This document shows positions 16,253 through 24,822 of a DNA stretch of 64,000 nucleotides, one piece after another (position 1 is the first letter of the stretch; each line of letters begins with the position of its first letter). The translations under genes were made by a program, and so were the position numbers. The DNA lies in contig JAJTBO010000003.1 of the NCBI GenBank assembly GCA_021286855.1, positions 186,001 to 250,000 of the forward strand, written 5' to 3'. The notes below the pieces were generated by a model. It saw nothing but the letters and a program-made list of their open reading frames with translations, made no database searches and was not told where the DNA came from. The stretch comes from Hyphomicrobiales bacterium (lineage in GTDB: Bacteria; Pseudomonadota; Alphaproteobacteria; Rhizobiales; Ancalomicrobiaceae).

Positions 16253-17323
16253 GTGGAACCGGATGCCGTCGTCATGGCCGAGGATTGCGAAGAACTGGTC
16301 TTCGATACGATCGAAGTCGCGTTCTTCCCCAGGATCCGCAACGAGCTCGTCGAGCTGTTGGGCAAGTGCGGCCTGAGCATCGAGGAGGGCGTCGACACCT
16401 TCGTCACGTGTCGATTCGAAGGACGCCTGGTCGGCTGCGCGGGTCTCGAAGCCAACATCGTGAAATGCGTCGCGATCGATCCACTGGCCCGTGGAGAATG
16501 CATCAGCCTCAAGGTCGTGTCGGAGATGATCCACGTCGCCCACGACCTCGGCCACGATCACCTCTTCCTCTATACGCGCCCGAACAACATCTCGTTCTTC
16601 GCCGGCTGCGGTTTCTACCCGATCGTCGAGGTGCCCGGCCTCGTCACGCTGATGGAGAACACGCCGATCGGCATCCGTTCCTATTCCCGCAGCCTGGCGC
16701 GGCTGCGGCGCGACGGCGCGACCGTCGGCGGCATCGTCATCAACGCCAACCCCTTCACCCTCGGCCACCGCTATCTGGTCGAGCAGGCGGCGGCCGGCTG
16801 CGATGTCCTCCATCTCTTCGTGGTCGCCGAGGACGCCTCCTACTTCCCCTACCGCGACCGTTTCGATCTGGTGCGCGAGGGTGTCGAGGGCATCCCCAAC
16901 CTCGTGCTGCATCCGGGGTCGGAATACATGATCTCGCGGGCGACCTTCTCGAGCTACTTCTTCAAGGAGAAGAACGTCGTCGGCGATTGTTTCACCGCCG
17001 TCGACCTCCTGATCTTCCGCGAACACATCGCCCCGGCGCTCGGCATCACCCACCGCTTCGTCGGCACGGAACCCTTCTGCCGGACGACGAACAAATACAA
17101 CGCCGACATGAAGTACTGGCTCCAGGCGGACCTCTCCGGCGCGCCGCCGGTCCAGGTCGTGGAGATCGAGCGCACCGAATACGGCGCGGTGCCGATCTCG
17201 GCCTCGGAGGTGCGCCGCCTGCTCGCCGCCGACGACTTCGACCGCATCGCCAATCTCGTACCGCCGACCACCCTGCAACTGCTCGCGACCAAGTATCGAA
17301 CGCCGCGCGTCTCCGCCGCCTGA
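16253..17323 (+). CDS. citC: [Citrate (pro-3S)-lyase] ligase
   Basis: A ~356-residue CitC: it acetylates the phosphoribosyl-dephospho-CoA thiol on CitD, switching citrate lyase on, using acetate and ATP. The N-terminal third is GNAT-like (VGCAGLEANIVKCVAIDPLARGE-type segment with acetyl-CoA-style loop); the C-terminal part is a nucleotidyl-transferase fold with the HxGH motif in NPFTLGHRYLVEQAA and the late ISASEVRRLL, matching the ISxTxVR adenylylation motif. GTG 16253 opens the frame; ATG 16274, 21 bp later, is an equally possible start, and neither has a strong ribosome site. It is first in the complete operon citC-D-E-F-X-G. Confidence 0.93.
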   Translation: MEPDAVVMAEDCEELVFDTIEVAFFPRIRNELVELLGKCGLSIEEGVDTFVTCRFEGRLVGCAGLEANIVKCVAIDPLARGECISLKVVSEMIHVAHDLGHDHLFLYTRPNNISFFAGCGFYPIVEVPGLVTLMENTPIGIRSYSRSLARLRRDGATVGGIVINANPFTLGHRYLVEQAAAGCDVLHLFVVAEDASYFPYRDRFDLVREGVEGIPNLVLHPGSEYMISRATFSSYFFKEKNVVGDCFTAVDLLIFREHIAPALGITHRFVGTEPFCRTTNKYNADMKYWLQADLSGAPPVQVVEIERTEYGAVPISASEVRRLLAADDFDRIANLVPPTTLQLLATKYRTPRVSAA

Positions 17324-17388
17324 GCCGCCCCCGCTCGCCGCGACGGCGGAACTCGCCCATGGGCGCACGTAAAGACGAGGAAAACCCC

Positions 17389-17682
17389 ATGAAGATCGTC
17401 AGAGAGGCCCTGGCCGGGACGCTCGAGTCGAGCGACCTCCTGGTCCGGATCGCTCCGCTGGAGGACGGGCTCGAGCTCGTTCTGAAGTCGGAAGTGATCC
17501 ACCAGTTCGGTCCGCACATCGAGAAAGTGGCGCGCGATTGCCTCGCCCGTCTGGGTGTGACCCAGGCGCTCGTCGTCATCGAGGACAAGGGCGCGCTCGA
17601 TTGCGTCGTCGCCGCCCGCGTCCAGACAGCCGTCTCGCGCGCCGTCGACGAATGGACCCCGGACTGGAGCGCTCTGTCATGA
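17389..17682 (+). CDS. citD: Citrate lyase acyl-carrier protein (gamma subunit)
   Basis: A 97-residue carrier subunit of normal length. The attachment serine for the 2'-(5''-triphosphoribosyl)-3'-dephospho-CoA group is Ser14 in [11 protein letters not shown], the same position as in characterised CitD proteins. ATG 17389 follows AAAGACGAGGAAAA; an ATG 30 bp earlier is in frame but would push the serine out of its usual position. Its stop overlaps the citE start. Confidence 0.94.
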   Translation: MKIVREALAGTLESSDLLVRIAPLEDGLELVLKSEVIHQFGPHIEKVARDCLARLGVTQALVVIEDKGALDCVVAARVQTAVSRAVDEWTPDWSALS

Positions 17683-18551
17683 AACTGCGCCGCTCCATGC
17701 TGTTCCTGCCGGGCGCCAACGCCGCGATGCTGTCGACGGCCTTCGTCTTCAAGCCCGATTCGATCATGTTCGACCTCGAGGACGCAGTGTCGCTGCGCGA
17801 GAAGGACGCCGCGCGAATGCTGGTGTTCCATGCGCTCCGATTGCCGGTCTATCGCGAAATGGAGACGGTGGTCCGCATCAATCCACTGTCCACGCCGTTC
17901 GGCCTGAAGGATCTCGAAGCGGTGGTGCGCGCCGGCGTCGACGTGGTGCGCCTGCCCAAGACCGACACGGCCGACGACGTCCACGTTCTCGAAGCGCACG
18001 TCGAGCGCATCGAGCGCGAATGCGGCCGAGAGATCGGCTCGACCAAGCTGATGGCGGCGATCGAGAGCGCCTCCGGCGTCGTCAATGCCGTCGCCATCGC
18101 TTGCAGCTCGCCGCGCCTGATCGGCATCGCGCTGGCCGGCTTCGACTATGTCATGGACATGCAGACCGAACGCGGCGACGGCACGGAGCTGTTCTACGCC
18201 CGTTGCGCCGTCCTGCACGCCGCCCGCTACGCCAAGATCGACGCCTTCGACGTCGTCTTCTCCGACGTCAACGACGACGAAGGGTTCCTGAAAGAGGTCG
18301 ATCTGATCAAGCGCATGGGCTTCGACGGCAAGTCGCTGATCAATCCGCGCCAGATCGATCTCCTGCACAACGCCTACGCCCCGACCCAGGAGGAAGTCGA
18401 TTACGCCAGCCGCGTCGTCGCCGCGGCGGAAGCCGGCGAACGCCAGGGCCTCGGCGTCGTCTCGCTCAACGGCAAGATGATCGACGCGCCCGTCATCGGG
18501 CACGCCCGTGTCGTCCTTCGACGCGCGAGCGCCTCCGGCGTCCGGCAGTGA
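17679..18551 (+). CDS. citE: Citrate lyase beta subunit (citryl-ACP oxaloacetate lyase)
   Basis: A 290-residue HpcH/HpaI-family TIM barrel. [14 protein letters not shown] opens the protein, [17 protein letters not shown] carries the Mg-binding acid, [11 protein letters not shown] the substrate Arg, and the second metal acid is in MAAIESASG. It cleaves citryl-ACP to oxaloacetate and acetyl-ACP. Because citC, citD, citF, citX and citG flank it, it is a true citrate lyase subunit and not a stand-alone malyl-CoA lyase homologue. Starts in the citD stop codon. Confidence 0.95.
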   Translation: MKLRRSMLFLPGANAAMLSTAFVFKPDSIMFDLEDAVSLREKDAARMLVFHALRLPVYREMETVVRINPLSTPFGLKDLEAVVRAGVDVVRLPKTDTADDVHVLEAHVERIERECGREIGSTKLMAAIESASGVVNAVAIACSSPRLIGIALAGFDYVMDMQTERGDGTELFYARCAVLHAARYAKIDAFDVVFSDVNDDEGFLKEVDLIKRMGFDGKSLINPRQIDLLHNAYAPTQEEVDYASRVVAAAEAGERQGLGVVSLNGKMIDAPVIGHARVVLRRASASGVRQ

Positions 18552-18565
18552 TCGAGGATTTCGTC

Positions 18566-20086
18566 ATGACCAACACCATCGAAGACCGCCTCGCCGGGGT
18601 CGCTTTGCCGGCCGGCCTCGAACCCTTCGCCGGCGTCGCCGCCCACGCCCCCCATCTCGCCAGCCGCGAAGAAAAGCACGGCCGCAAGATCGCAAAGAGC
18701 CTGGAGGACGCGATCCGCGCCTCCGGCCTGAAGAATGGGATGACCGTTTCGTTCCATCACGCCTTCCGCGAGGGCGACAAGACGATCAACTTCGTCTTCG
18801 ACACGCTCGCTACGATGGGCTTCCGCGATCTGACGCTGGCCCCCTCCTCGCTTCTGTCCTGCAACGCACCGTTGATCGGGCACGTCAAATCGGGCGTCAT
18901 CCGCCGGATCTTCACCTCCGGCATGCGCGGCAAGCTCGCCGAGGCGATCTCCAACGGCCTGATGGAAGAACCGATCAACATCCACTCGCACGGCGGTCGG
19001 GTGAACCTGATGGACCGCGGCGAGATCGCGATCGACGTCGCCTTCCTCGGCGTCGCGACGGCCGACCCCTTCGGCAACGCCAACGCGGTGACGGGAAAGT
19101 CGCGTTGCGGTTCGCTCGGCTACGCGATGGTCGACGCCGCCCGCGCTCGATGCGTGATCCTGCTCGCCGAGGAGATCGTCGCCTATCCGAACGCCCCCGC
19201 CTCGATCCGTCAGGATCAGGTCGACCTGGTCGTCGCGGTCGAGCAGATCGGCGATCCGGCCAAGATCTCGGTCGGCGCGGCGCGCATCACCTCGAACCCG
19301 CGCGAACTCCTCATCGCCCGTTGGGCCGCCGACGTCATGGAGCACGCCGGCTTCTTCGAGGACGGTTTCTCGATGCAGACCGGCACCGGCGGTTCCGCCA
19401 CCGCGACGGCTCGCTTCCTCGAGCAGAAGATGCGGCGCAAGGGGATCAAGGCGGGCTTCGCGCTCGGCGGCATCACCGGTTCGATCGTCGATCTGCAGAG
19501 GAAGGGCCTCGTCGGCCGCATCCTCGACACCCAGAGCTTCGACGCGGTCGCCGCCGAATCGCTCGCCTCGAACCCCGATCACTGGGAGATTTCGACCAAC
19601 TACTACGCCAATCCGACCTCGAAGGCCTGTTCGGTCGACCGGGTCGACATGGTGATCCTGTCGGCGCTGGAGATCGACCTCGATTTCAACGTCAACGTCA
19701 TCACCGGCTCCGACGGCGTCATGCGCGGCGCCTCCGGCGGACATTCCGACACGGCGGCGGGCGCGGCGCTGCCGATCGTCGTCGGCCCGCTGATCCGGTC
19801 ACGTATCCCGACCGTGGTGGAGAAGTGCACCACCGTGGTGACGCCGGGCGAGACGATCGGCGTGCTGGTCACCGACCACGGCATCGCCGTCAACCCCAAC
19901 CGGCCGGAGGTCGCCGACCGACTGAAGGCGGCCGGCCTGCCGGTCACCACCATCGAGGACCTCCATGCGCGGGCGACCTCCCTCGTCGGCACACCGCAGC
20001 CGATCGAGTTCCTGGACAAGGTGGTCGGTCTCGTTCGCTACCGCGACGGCTCGGTGATCGACGTCGTCCGGCAGGTCAAGGGCTGA
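18566..20086 (+). CDS. citF: Citrate lyase alpha subunit (citrate:acetyl-ACP transferase)
   Basis: A 506-residue CoA-transferase-fold protein, the usual CitF length. Recognisable pieces: MTVSFHHAFREGDKTINFV, HVKSGVIRRIFTSGMRGKLAE, ATADPFGNANAVTGKSRCGSLGYAM and a Gly-rich GASGGHSDTAAGA. It swaps acetate for citrate on CitD. ATG 18566 is preferred because GAGG lies 9 nt upstream; a GTG at 18548 overlapping the citE stop would add six residues. Confidence 0.95.
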   Translation: MTNTIEDRLAGVALPAGLEPFAGVAAHAPHLASREEKHGRKIAKSLEDAIRASGLKNGMTVSFHHAFREGDKTINFVFDTLATMGFRDLTLAPSSLLSCNAPLIGHVKSGVIRRIFTSGMRGKLAEAISNGLMEEPINIHSHGGRVNLMDRGEIAIDVAFLGVATADPFGNANAVTGKSRCGSLGYAMVDAARARCVILLAEEIVAYPNAPASIRQDQVDLVVAVEQIGDPAKISVGAARITSNPRELLIARWAADVMEHAGFFEDGFSMQTGTGGSATATARFLEQKMRRKGIKAGFALGGITGSIVDLQRKGLVGRILDTQSFDAVAAESLASNPDHWEISTNYYANPTSKACSVDRVDMVILSALEIDLDFNVNVITGSDGVMRGASGGHSDTAAGAALPIVVGPLIRSRIPTVVEKCTTVVTPGETIGVLVTDHGIAVNPNRPEVADRLKAAGLPVTTIEDLHARATSLVGTPQPIEFLDKVVGLVRYRDGSVIDVVRQVKG

Positions 20087-20093
20087 GGCCGCC

Positions 20094-20639
20094 ATGATCG
20101 ACGACCTCTTCGCCGGACCGGCGGTCGATCTCGAAACCGTCCTGGCGGCCCGCGACGCGCGGGTCGCACGGCGGCTCGAGGTCTTCACGGCCCGCCACCA
20201 GCCGGCAGTCTCGATCTCGCCGGTCATGCCCGGTCCGGTGAAGAACTGCCGGGCCTCCCGCGGTCTGCGCGACGCCGCGCTCGACGCCCTCCTGCCGCGG
20301 CTCGTCCGACGGGGTTGGCGATGCGAGGTCGTCGAGGTCGTCGACGCTCCCGCGGGTCCCGAGGCGCTGGTTTCGGTCGCCGCGGATCCGGTGGCGCTCA
20401 AACGCGCCGTCGTCGCTCTCGAGGATCGCCATCGGCTCGGACGGCTCTGGGATCTGGATGTGATCGATCCGGTCGTCGGCGGCATCTCCCGCTCGACGCT
20501 CGGGTTCGCGCCTCGCAGTTGCTTCGTCTGCGATCGTCCCGCCCATGCCTGCGCCCGATCGCGAGCCCACACGCTCGACGAACTCCTCGCCGCCATGAGG
20601 GCCGTCATCGATGCCGCACGTCTCTCCTCCGTCGCCTGA
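20094..20639 (+). CDS. citX: Apo-citrate lyase phosphoribosyl-dephospho-CoA transferase
   Basis: A 181-residue CitX (holo-ACP synthase for citrate lyase). It transfers the triphosphoribosyl-dephospho-CoA prosthetic group to Ser14 of CitD. Diagnostic segments: SISPVMPGPVKN, GRLWDLDVI with the nucleotide-binding acids, and SRSTLGFAPRSCFVCDRPAHACARSRAH near the C terminus. It starts 8 bp after citF with TGAGG as ribosome site and overlaps citG by 29 bp. Confidence 0.92.
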   Translation: MIDDLFAGPAVDLETVLAARDARVARRLEVFTARHQPAVSISPVMPGPVKNCRASRGLRDAALDALLPRLVRRGWRCEVVEVVDAPAGPEALVSVAADPVALKRAVVALEDRHRLGRLWDLDVIDPVVGGISRSTLGFAPRSCFVCDRPAHACARSRAHTLDELLAAMRAVIDAARLSSVA

Positions 20640-21537
20640 GCGTGGGTCGCCGCCTCCGGCTCCGGAGCCGCAGCGCATCCATCGTCTCGCCGTCGCGCTC
20701 GCCGATCTGGTCGCCGACGCCCTTCTCGTGGAGGTGGCGACGACGCCGAAACCCGGTCTCGTCGATCTGCGCAACACCGGATCGCATCGCGACATGGACG
20801 TCGCGACCTTCCACGCCTCGGCGTCGGCGCTGCGTCCGCTCTTTCCCGCCTTCTTCGAAGTCGGCGTCGATTGCGTCGGGCTCAAAGCCGTCGAAGCGCT
20901 CGAACGGCTGCGCACCGTCGGTCTGACCTGCGAGCGGGCGATGTTCGCCGCGACCGGCGGCGTCAACACGCACAAGGGTTCGATCTTCTCCTTCGGCCTG
21001 CTGCTCGGCGCCGCCGGCCGCGTCTGGGCGTCGACGCGTCGGCTCGACATCGACGCGGTCTGCGACGAAGTCGCGACGATCGCCGCCGGCGTCGTCGCCC
21101 GTGAGCTCGATCGTCCCGGCGAGGTCCGAACCGCCGGCGAGCGGCTCCACCGGCTCTACGGTCTGACCGGCGCCAGAGGCGAGGCGGAGAGCGGTTTTGC
21201 GACCGTGCGCCGCGGCTCGCTGCCGGTGTTCGAGCGCGCGCTGGTCGCCGGTCTCGGCCTCGACGACGCCCTCCGCACCGCCTTCCTCCATCTTCTCGCC
21301 CACAACGACGACACCAACATCGCCGCGCGCGGCGGCATCGACGGGCTCGCCTGGGCGAAGGCGGCGGCCACCGCCCTGGTCCGGGCGGGCGGCGCCGACC
21401 GCCTCGACTTCATCGAACGGATGGAGGCCCTCGACGACGCCTTCATCGAACGCAATCTCTCACCGGGCGGATCGGCCGATCTGCTCGCCATGACGTGGGT
21501 CCTGCACTGCATCGGCTCGCCACGCGTCCGCAGATGA
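20611..21537 (+). CDS. citG: Triphosphoribosyl-dephospho-CoA synthase
   Basis: A 308-residue CitG. It makes the citrate lyase prosthetic-group precursor from ATP and dephospho-CoA. Motifs seen: VATTPKPGLVDLRNTGSHRDMD, FAATGGVNTHKGSIFSFGLL and LLAHNDDTNIAARGG. The reading frame begins at ATG 20611 inside citX; the first ~25 residues are Pro-rich and no later start precedes the conserved RIHRLAVALADL helix, so the overlap appears real. Together with citX it makes the lyase self-sufficient. Confidence 0.92.
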   Translation: MPHVSPPSPERGSPPPAPEPQRIHRLAVALADLVADALLVEVATTPKPGLVDLRNTGSHRDMDVATFHASASALRPLFPAFFEVGVDCVGLKAVEALERLRTVGLTCERAMFAATGGVNTHKGSIFSFGLLLGAAGRVWASTRRLDIDAVCDEVATIAAGVVARELDRPGEVRTAGERLHRLYGLTGARGEAESGFATVRRGSLPVFERALVAGLGLDDALRTAFLHLLAHNDDTNIAARGGIDGLAWAKAAATALVRAGGADRLDFIERMEALDDAFIERNLSPGGSADLLAMTWVLHCIGSPRVRR

Positions 21538-21649
21538 CGGTCGTCGGATCCCGCGACGCTCGGCGCGGCGCGGTTGATGAGCTCGGATACGAGCCCTAAT
21601 GTCGCCGTCGAGAGCCGAGGCCGAGAGGTGGCGAACCGGGGGTGCAGCG

Positions 21650-22234
21650 ATGGGCGTCGAGCTTTCGGACGAGTTGAGGGGCGCGCTTCTCGCCGGGGCG
21701 AAGCAGATCGACTTCGTCCTCGTGCCCGGCTTCAAGGACAGTGGTCCGGAGCATTGGCAGACCTGTTGGCAGAATGCCGTCCCGATCTTCTCGCGCATCG
21801 ATCAACGCCGCTGGGACGATCCCGACATCGAACACTGGATCTCTGCGATCCTGCGACGCCTGCGGGAAAGCCGTCGCCCCGCCGTCCTCATCGGCCATTC
21901 CCTCGGAGCGCTCGCCTCGGCCTGCGTCGCCGCCGACGGTGACGAGCGCGTCGCGGGACTGATGCTCGTGGCGCCCGCCGAACCCTCCCGGTTCGAAGCG
22001 GAAGATCGGGTTCCCGAGGCCGGTCTGGGCGTCCCCTGCATCGTCGTCGCCAGTCGCAACGATCCGGTCATGCGCTGGGCGCGCGCCGAGCGCTGGTCCC
22101 GAACCTGGGGAGGCCGCCTCGTCGACCTCGGCGAGGCCGGCCACATCAACGCCGAATCCGGCTTCGGCCCCTGGCCCTACGGCCTCCGATTACTCGCGGA
22201 GTTCGGTGAAACGATCTGCCTCGACGGACGCTGA
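21650..22234 (+). CDS. Alpha/beta hydrolase, RBBP9/YdeN family
   Basis: A 194-residue serine hydrolase of the RBBP9 family. Seen: VLVPGFKDSGPEHWQTCWQ, nucleophile Ser in IGHSLGAL, the acid in VASRNDPVM and the His in GEAGHINAESGFGPWP. This is the complete triad. ATG 21650 is preceded by GGGGTGCAGCG; an ATG at 21599 would add 17 residues lacking family similarity. It lies 112 bp after citG; whether it belongs to citrate metabolism is unknown. Confidence 0.85.
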   Translation: MGVELSDELRGALLAGAKQIDFVLVPGFKDSGPEHWQTCWQNAVPIFSRIDQRRWDDPDIEHWISAILRRLRESRRPAVLIGHSLGALASACVAADGDERVAGLMLVAPAEPSRFEAEDRVPEAGLGVPCIVVASRNDPVMRWARAERWSRTWGGRLVDLGEAGHINAESGFGPWPYGLRLLAEFGETICLDGR

Positions 22235-22629
22235 GCGCCGCTCCCATGGGAGGCGGAGAGCCGCAACTCGACAGATCTCGATCTCTTCGATGCTCCGAAC
22301 CCATCGGCGCACCGTGCGGTCCCTGTACCGCCGATTGGTTTCTCTGTTCGGGCGGGCAGGGAAATTCCCCCATATCCCTGAAAGCAGCGAATTCGGAGAC
22401 CGGTTCGCACCCGCTGGCGTCCACCGCCATTCCTCTTCGTTTCCATCGACGAATTGAAATTCGTGACGATCGCGGCGAATGGCGCGAGACCGTCAATGGG
22501 CTGTCGCCCCTGGTCCGCACCCCGACCTCCGAGCGCCGGAAGGTCGAGTTCGGTTTCGCCGACCTGCGGCTCCGGCCTTCGATCACGACGACCGGCGCGA
22601 TGTGCCGGATACGGCGGCGAAGCCGAGGG
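22235..22629. other. 395-bp convergent intergenic region
   Basis: No gene can be supported here. Visible structure: CTCCCATGGGAG palindrome (22241-22252) just after the hydrolase stop, GGGAAATTCCCC at about 22360, and a perfect inverted repeat ACGAATT-GA-AATTCGT (22449-22464). The genes on both sides point into this gap, so terminators or a mobile-repeat relic are possible; I recognise no known element. Confidence 0.5.
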
Positions 22630-23550
22630 TCAGACGCCGGTCGACGACAGCAGCGGATACATCTCCGGTCGTCGGTGTTTGGCGAAATCGAAGATGTTGG
22701 CCCGGATCTCGGTGCAGCGGTCGAGGTCGCAGTCGTGGGTGACGAGTTCGTCGCCGAGCGTCGACGCCTGCGCGACGATCTCGCCCGTCGGGGCCACGAT
22801 GCAGCTCTGACCGATCAGATCGCAGCCCTCCTCGCATCCGGCCTTGGCGACGCCGACGACCCACATGCCGTTCTGATAGGCGCCGGCCTGCAGGCTGAGA
22901 TGGTTGTGGAAGCACTGGAGATGGTCGTGCTCGGGGGCGAGCGGATAGTGGACGGGGGTGTTGTAGCCGATCAGAACCATCTCGGCGCCGCGTAACGCGT
23001 GCTCGCGATAGGTCTCCGGCCAGCGTCGGTCGTTGCAGATCGCCAGGCCGATCTTGCCGCCGAGCGCATCGGCCGGACGAAACACCTCCTCGCCCGGCTC
23101 GAAATAGCGCTTTTCCAGGTGTTGGAACGCCCGCCACGGTTCGTGCTCGACGTGTCCGGGCAAGTGGATCTTGCGATAGCGGTGGACCACCGCTCCGGTC
23201 TCGTCGGTCAGGATCGAGGTATTGAAACGACGCAGCCGCCCGTTTTCGACGACCTTCTCGGCGTAACCGAAGGAAATGGCGACGCCGAGGGCGCGAGCGC
23301 GCTCGAACAGGGGGCCCGTCGCCTCGTTCGGCATCGCCGTTTCGAAGAAGGCGTCGATCTCCGTCTGGTCCTCCATGAACCATCTCGGAAAGAAGGTGGT
23401 CAAAGCCAGCTCGGGGTAGACGACGAGCCTGCACCCGCGCTTCGCGGCCCGATCGAGCAGATCGATCATTCGGGCGACGACCCGTCCGCGATCCTCGGCG
23501 CGGGCGATCGGACCGAGCTGAGCGGCGCCGACGACGATGGTTCTGGACAT
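22630..23550 (-). CDS. N-carbamoyl-D-amino acid hydrolase (nitrilase superfamily)
   Basis: A 306-residue carbon-nitrogen hydrolase. The catalytic triad falls at Glu47 (VVYPELALTTFFPRW), Lys127 (HRYRKIHLPGH) and Cys172 (AICNDRRWPE), the same numbering as the Agrobacterium D-carbamoylase. Other matches to that enzyme are FQHLEKRYFEPG and LQAGAYQNG. It removes the N-carbamoyl group from D-amino acids (or related ureido acids), giving amino acid, CO2 and ammonia; cytoplasmic. It is third in an operon after a diaminopropionate ammonia-lyase and an M20 carbamoylase-like enzyme, directly abutting the latter. The natural substrate may be an N-carbamoyl form of a diamino acid. Confidence 0.92.
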   Translation of the reverse strand: MSRTIVVGAAQLGPIARAEDRGRVVARMIDLLDRAAKRGCRLVVYPELALTTFFPRWFMEDQTEIDAFFETAMPNEATGPLFERARALGVAISFGYAEKVVENGRLRRFNTSILTDETGAVVHRYRKIHLPGHVEHEPWRAFQHLEKRYFEPGEEVFRPADALGGKIGLAICNDRRWPETYREHALRGAEMVLIGYNTPVHYPLAPEHDHLQCFHNHLSLQAGAYQNGMWVVGVAKAGCEEGCDLIGQSCIVAPTGEIVAQASTLGDELVTHDCDLDRCTEIRANIFDFAKHRRPEMYPLLSSTGV

Positions 23551-24822
23551 TCAGGCGTCTCCTCGCGAGGCGGTCGGGACGACGTTCGCGCGGCCGGCGC
23601 GTTCGAGAACGAGTTCGGCGAGGACGGACAGGCCGTTGCCGAGATCGGTCGGGGCGGTGAATTCGCGGATGTTGTGGCTGAGACCGTCGACACTCGGCAC
23701 GAAGATCATCGCGGCCGGGCAGACCCGAGCGAGCATCTGCGCGTCGTGGCCGGCGCCGGAGAACATGCGGCGGGTGGTGCGGCCCTGCCCGTGCGCCACC
23801 GCCTCGACCCGATCGATCAGAGCGGGGTCGAAGGCGACCGGCTCGAACCGGGCCAGCACGCGGCGCGCGACCTCGACCTTCTCCTGGGCCGCGATACGCT
23901 CGACGATCTCGGCGAACCGCGCCTCCGCCGCCTGCAGCGTCGCCTCGTCCGGGTGGCGCAGGTCGACGGTCATGACGGCACGGGCGGCGACGACGTTGAC
24001 GAGGTTCGGCGTCAGCTTCACCGATCCGACGGTCGCGACGAGGTCGCCGCCGATCTCGCGCGCCATCGCCGAGACCTCGGCGGTGATCCGCGCCGCCGCC
24101 AGACCGGCGTCGCGGCGCAGACGCATCGGCGTGGTGCCGGCATGCGAGGATCGGCCGACGATCGTCAACTCGGTCCAGGAGATGCCCTGTACCCCTTCGA
24201 CCACGCCGATCTCGATCGCCTCGACTTCGAGCACCGGCCCCTGTTCGATGTGATATTCGAAATAGGCCTGCGCCTCGATCCCGCCGATAGGCGCGCCGCC
24301 GGCGTAACCGATCGCGGTCAATTCGTCGGCGAGCAGCGCGCCGTCGACGGCGCGGGTCGCCAGCGCCGTCTCGAGGTCGAGGCCGCCGGCGTGAACCAGA
24401 CTGCCGAGCATGTCCGGCTGAAACCGTGCGCCCTCCTCGTTGGTGAAGACGGCGACGGTGATCGGGCGTTCGGTGGCGATCCCGGCGTCGTTCAAGGCCG
24501 CGACGACCTCCAGCCCGGCGAGCACGCCGAGATTGCCGTCGTAGAGCCCGCCGGTCGCCACCGTGTCGATGTGCGAGCCGATCATCACCGAGGGGCCCGG
24601 CCGGCTGCCCGGCCGCGTGCCGAAGATGTTGCCGATCCGGTCGACGGCGACGTCGAGGCCGAGCTCCTTCATCCAGGCGACGACGAGATCGCGCCCCTCG
24701 CCGTCGGCGCGGGTCAGCGCGAGGCGGCAGACGCCGCCGCCGTCGAGCGCGCCGACGCGGCCGAGGGCCTCGAGACGCGCGACGAGGCGGTCGGTGGAGA
24801 CGGGCGGCGGCGAAGCGGTCAT
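23551..24822 (-). CDS. M20 family Zn hydrolase (N-carbamoyl-L-amino acid hydrolase / allantoate amidohydrolase type)
   Basis: A 423-residue M20 peptidase-fold amidohydrolase. Metal ligands are visible in MIGSHIDTVATGGLYDG (His and Asp), TNEEGARF (Glu pair), EYHIEQGPVLE (His) and the late GLSHN; the lid domain has SSHAGTTPMRLRRD and FSGAGHDAQM follows. This is the hydantoinase/carbamoylase branch: L-carbamoylase, ureidopropionase, allantoate or ureidoglycine hydrolases. ATG 24822 lies in the stop of the upstream ammonia-lyase gene (ATGA), excluding the longer open frame. With the D-carbamoylase downstream, the operon can hydrolyse both stereochemical classes of carbamoyl amino acids. Confidence 0.9.
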   Translation of the reverse strand: MTASPPPVSTDRLVARLEALGRVGALDGGGVCRLALTRADGEGRDLVVAWMKELGLDVAVDRIGNIFGTRPGSRPGPSVMIGSHIDTVATGGLYDGNLGVLAGLEVVAALNDAGIATERPITVAVFTNEEGARFQPDMLGSLVHAGGLDLETALATRAVDGALLADELTAIGYAGGAPIGGIEAQAYFEYHIEQGPVLEVEAIEIGVVEGVQGISWTELTIVGRSSHAGTTPMRLRRDAGLAAARITAEVSAMAREIGGDLVATVGSVKLTPNLVNVVAARAVMTVDLRHPDEATLQAAEARFAEIVERIAAQEKVEVARRVLARFEPVAFDPALIDRVEAVAHGQGRTTRRMFSGAGHDAQMLARVCPAAMIFVPSVDGLSHNIREFTAPTDLGNGLSVLAELVLERAGRANVVPTASRGDA

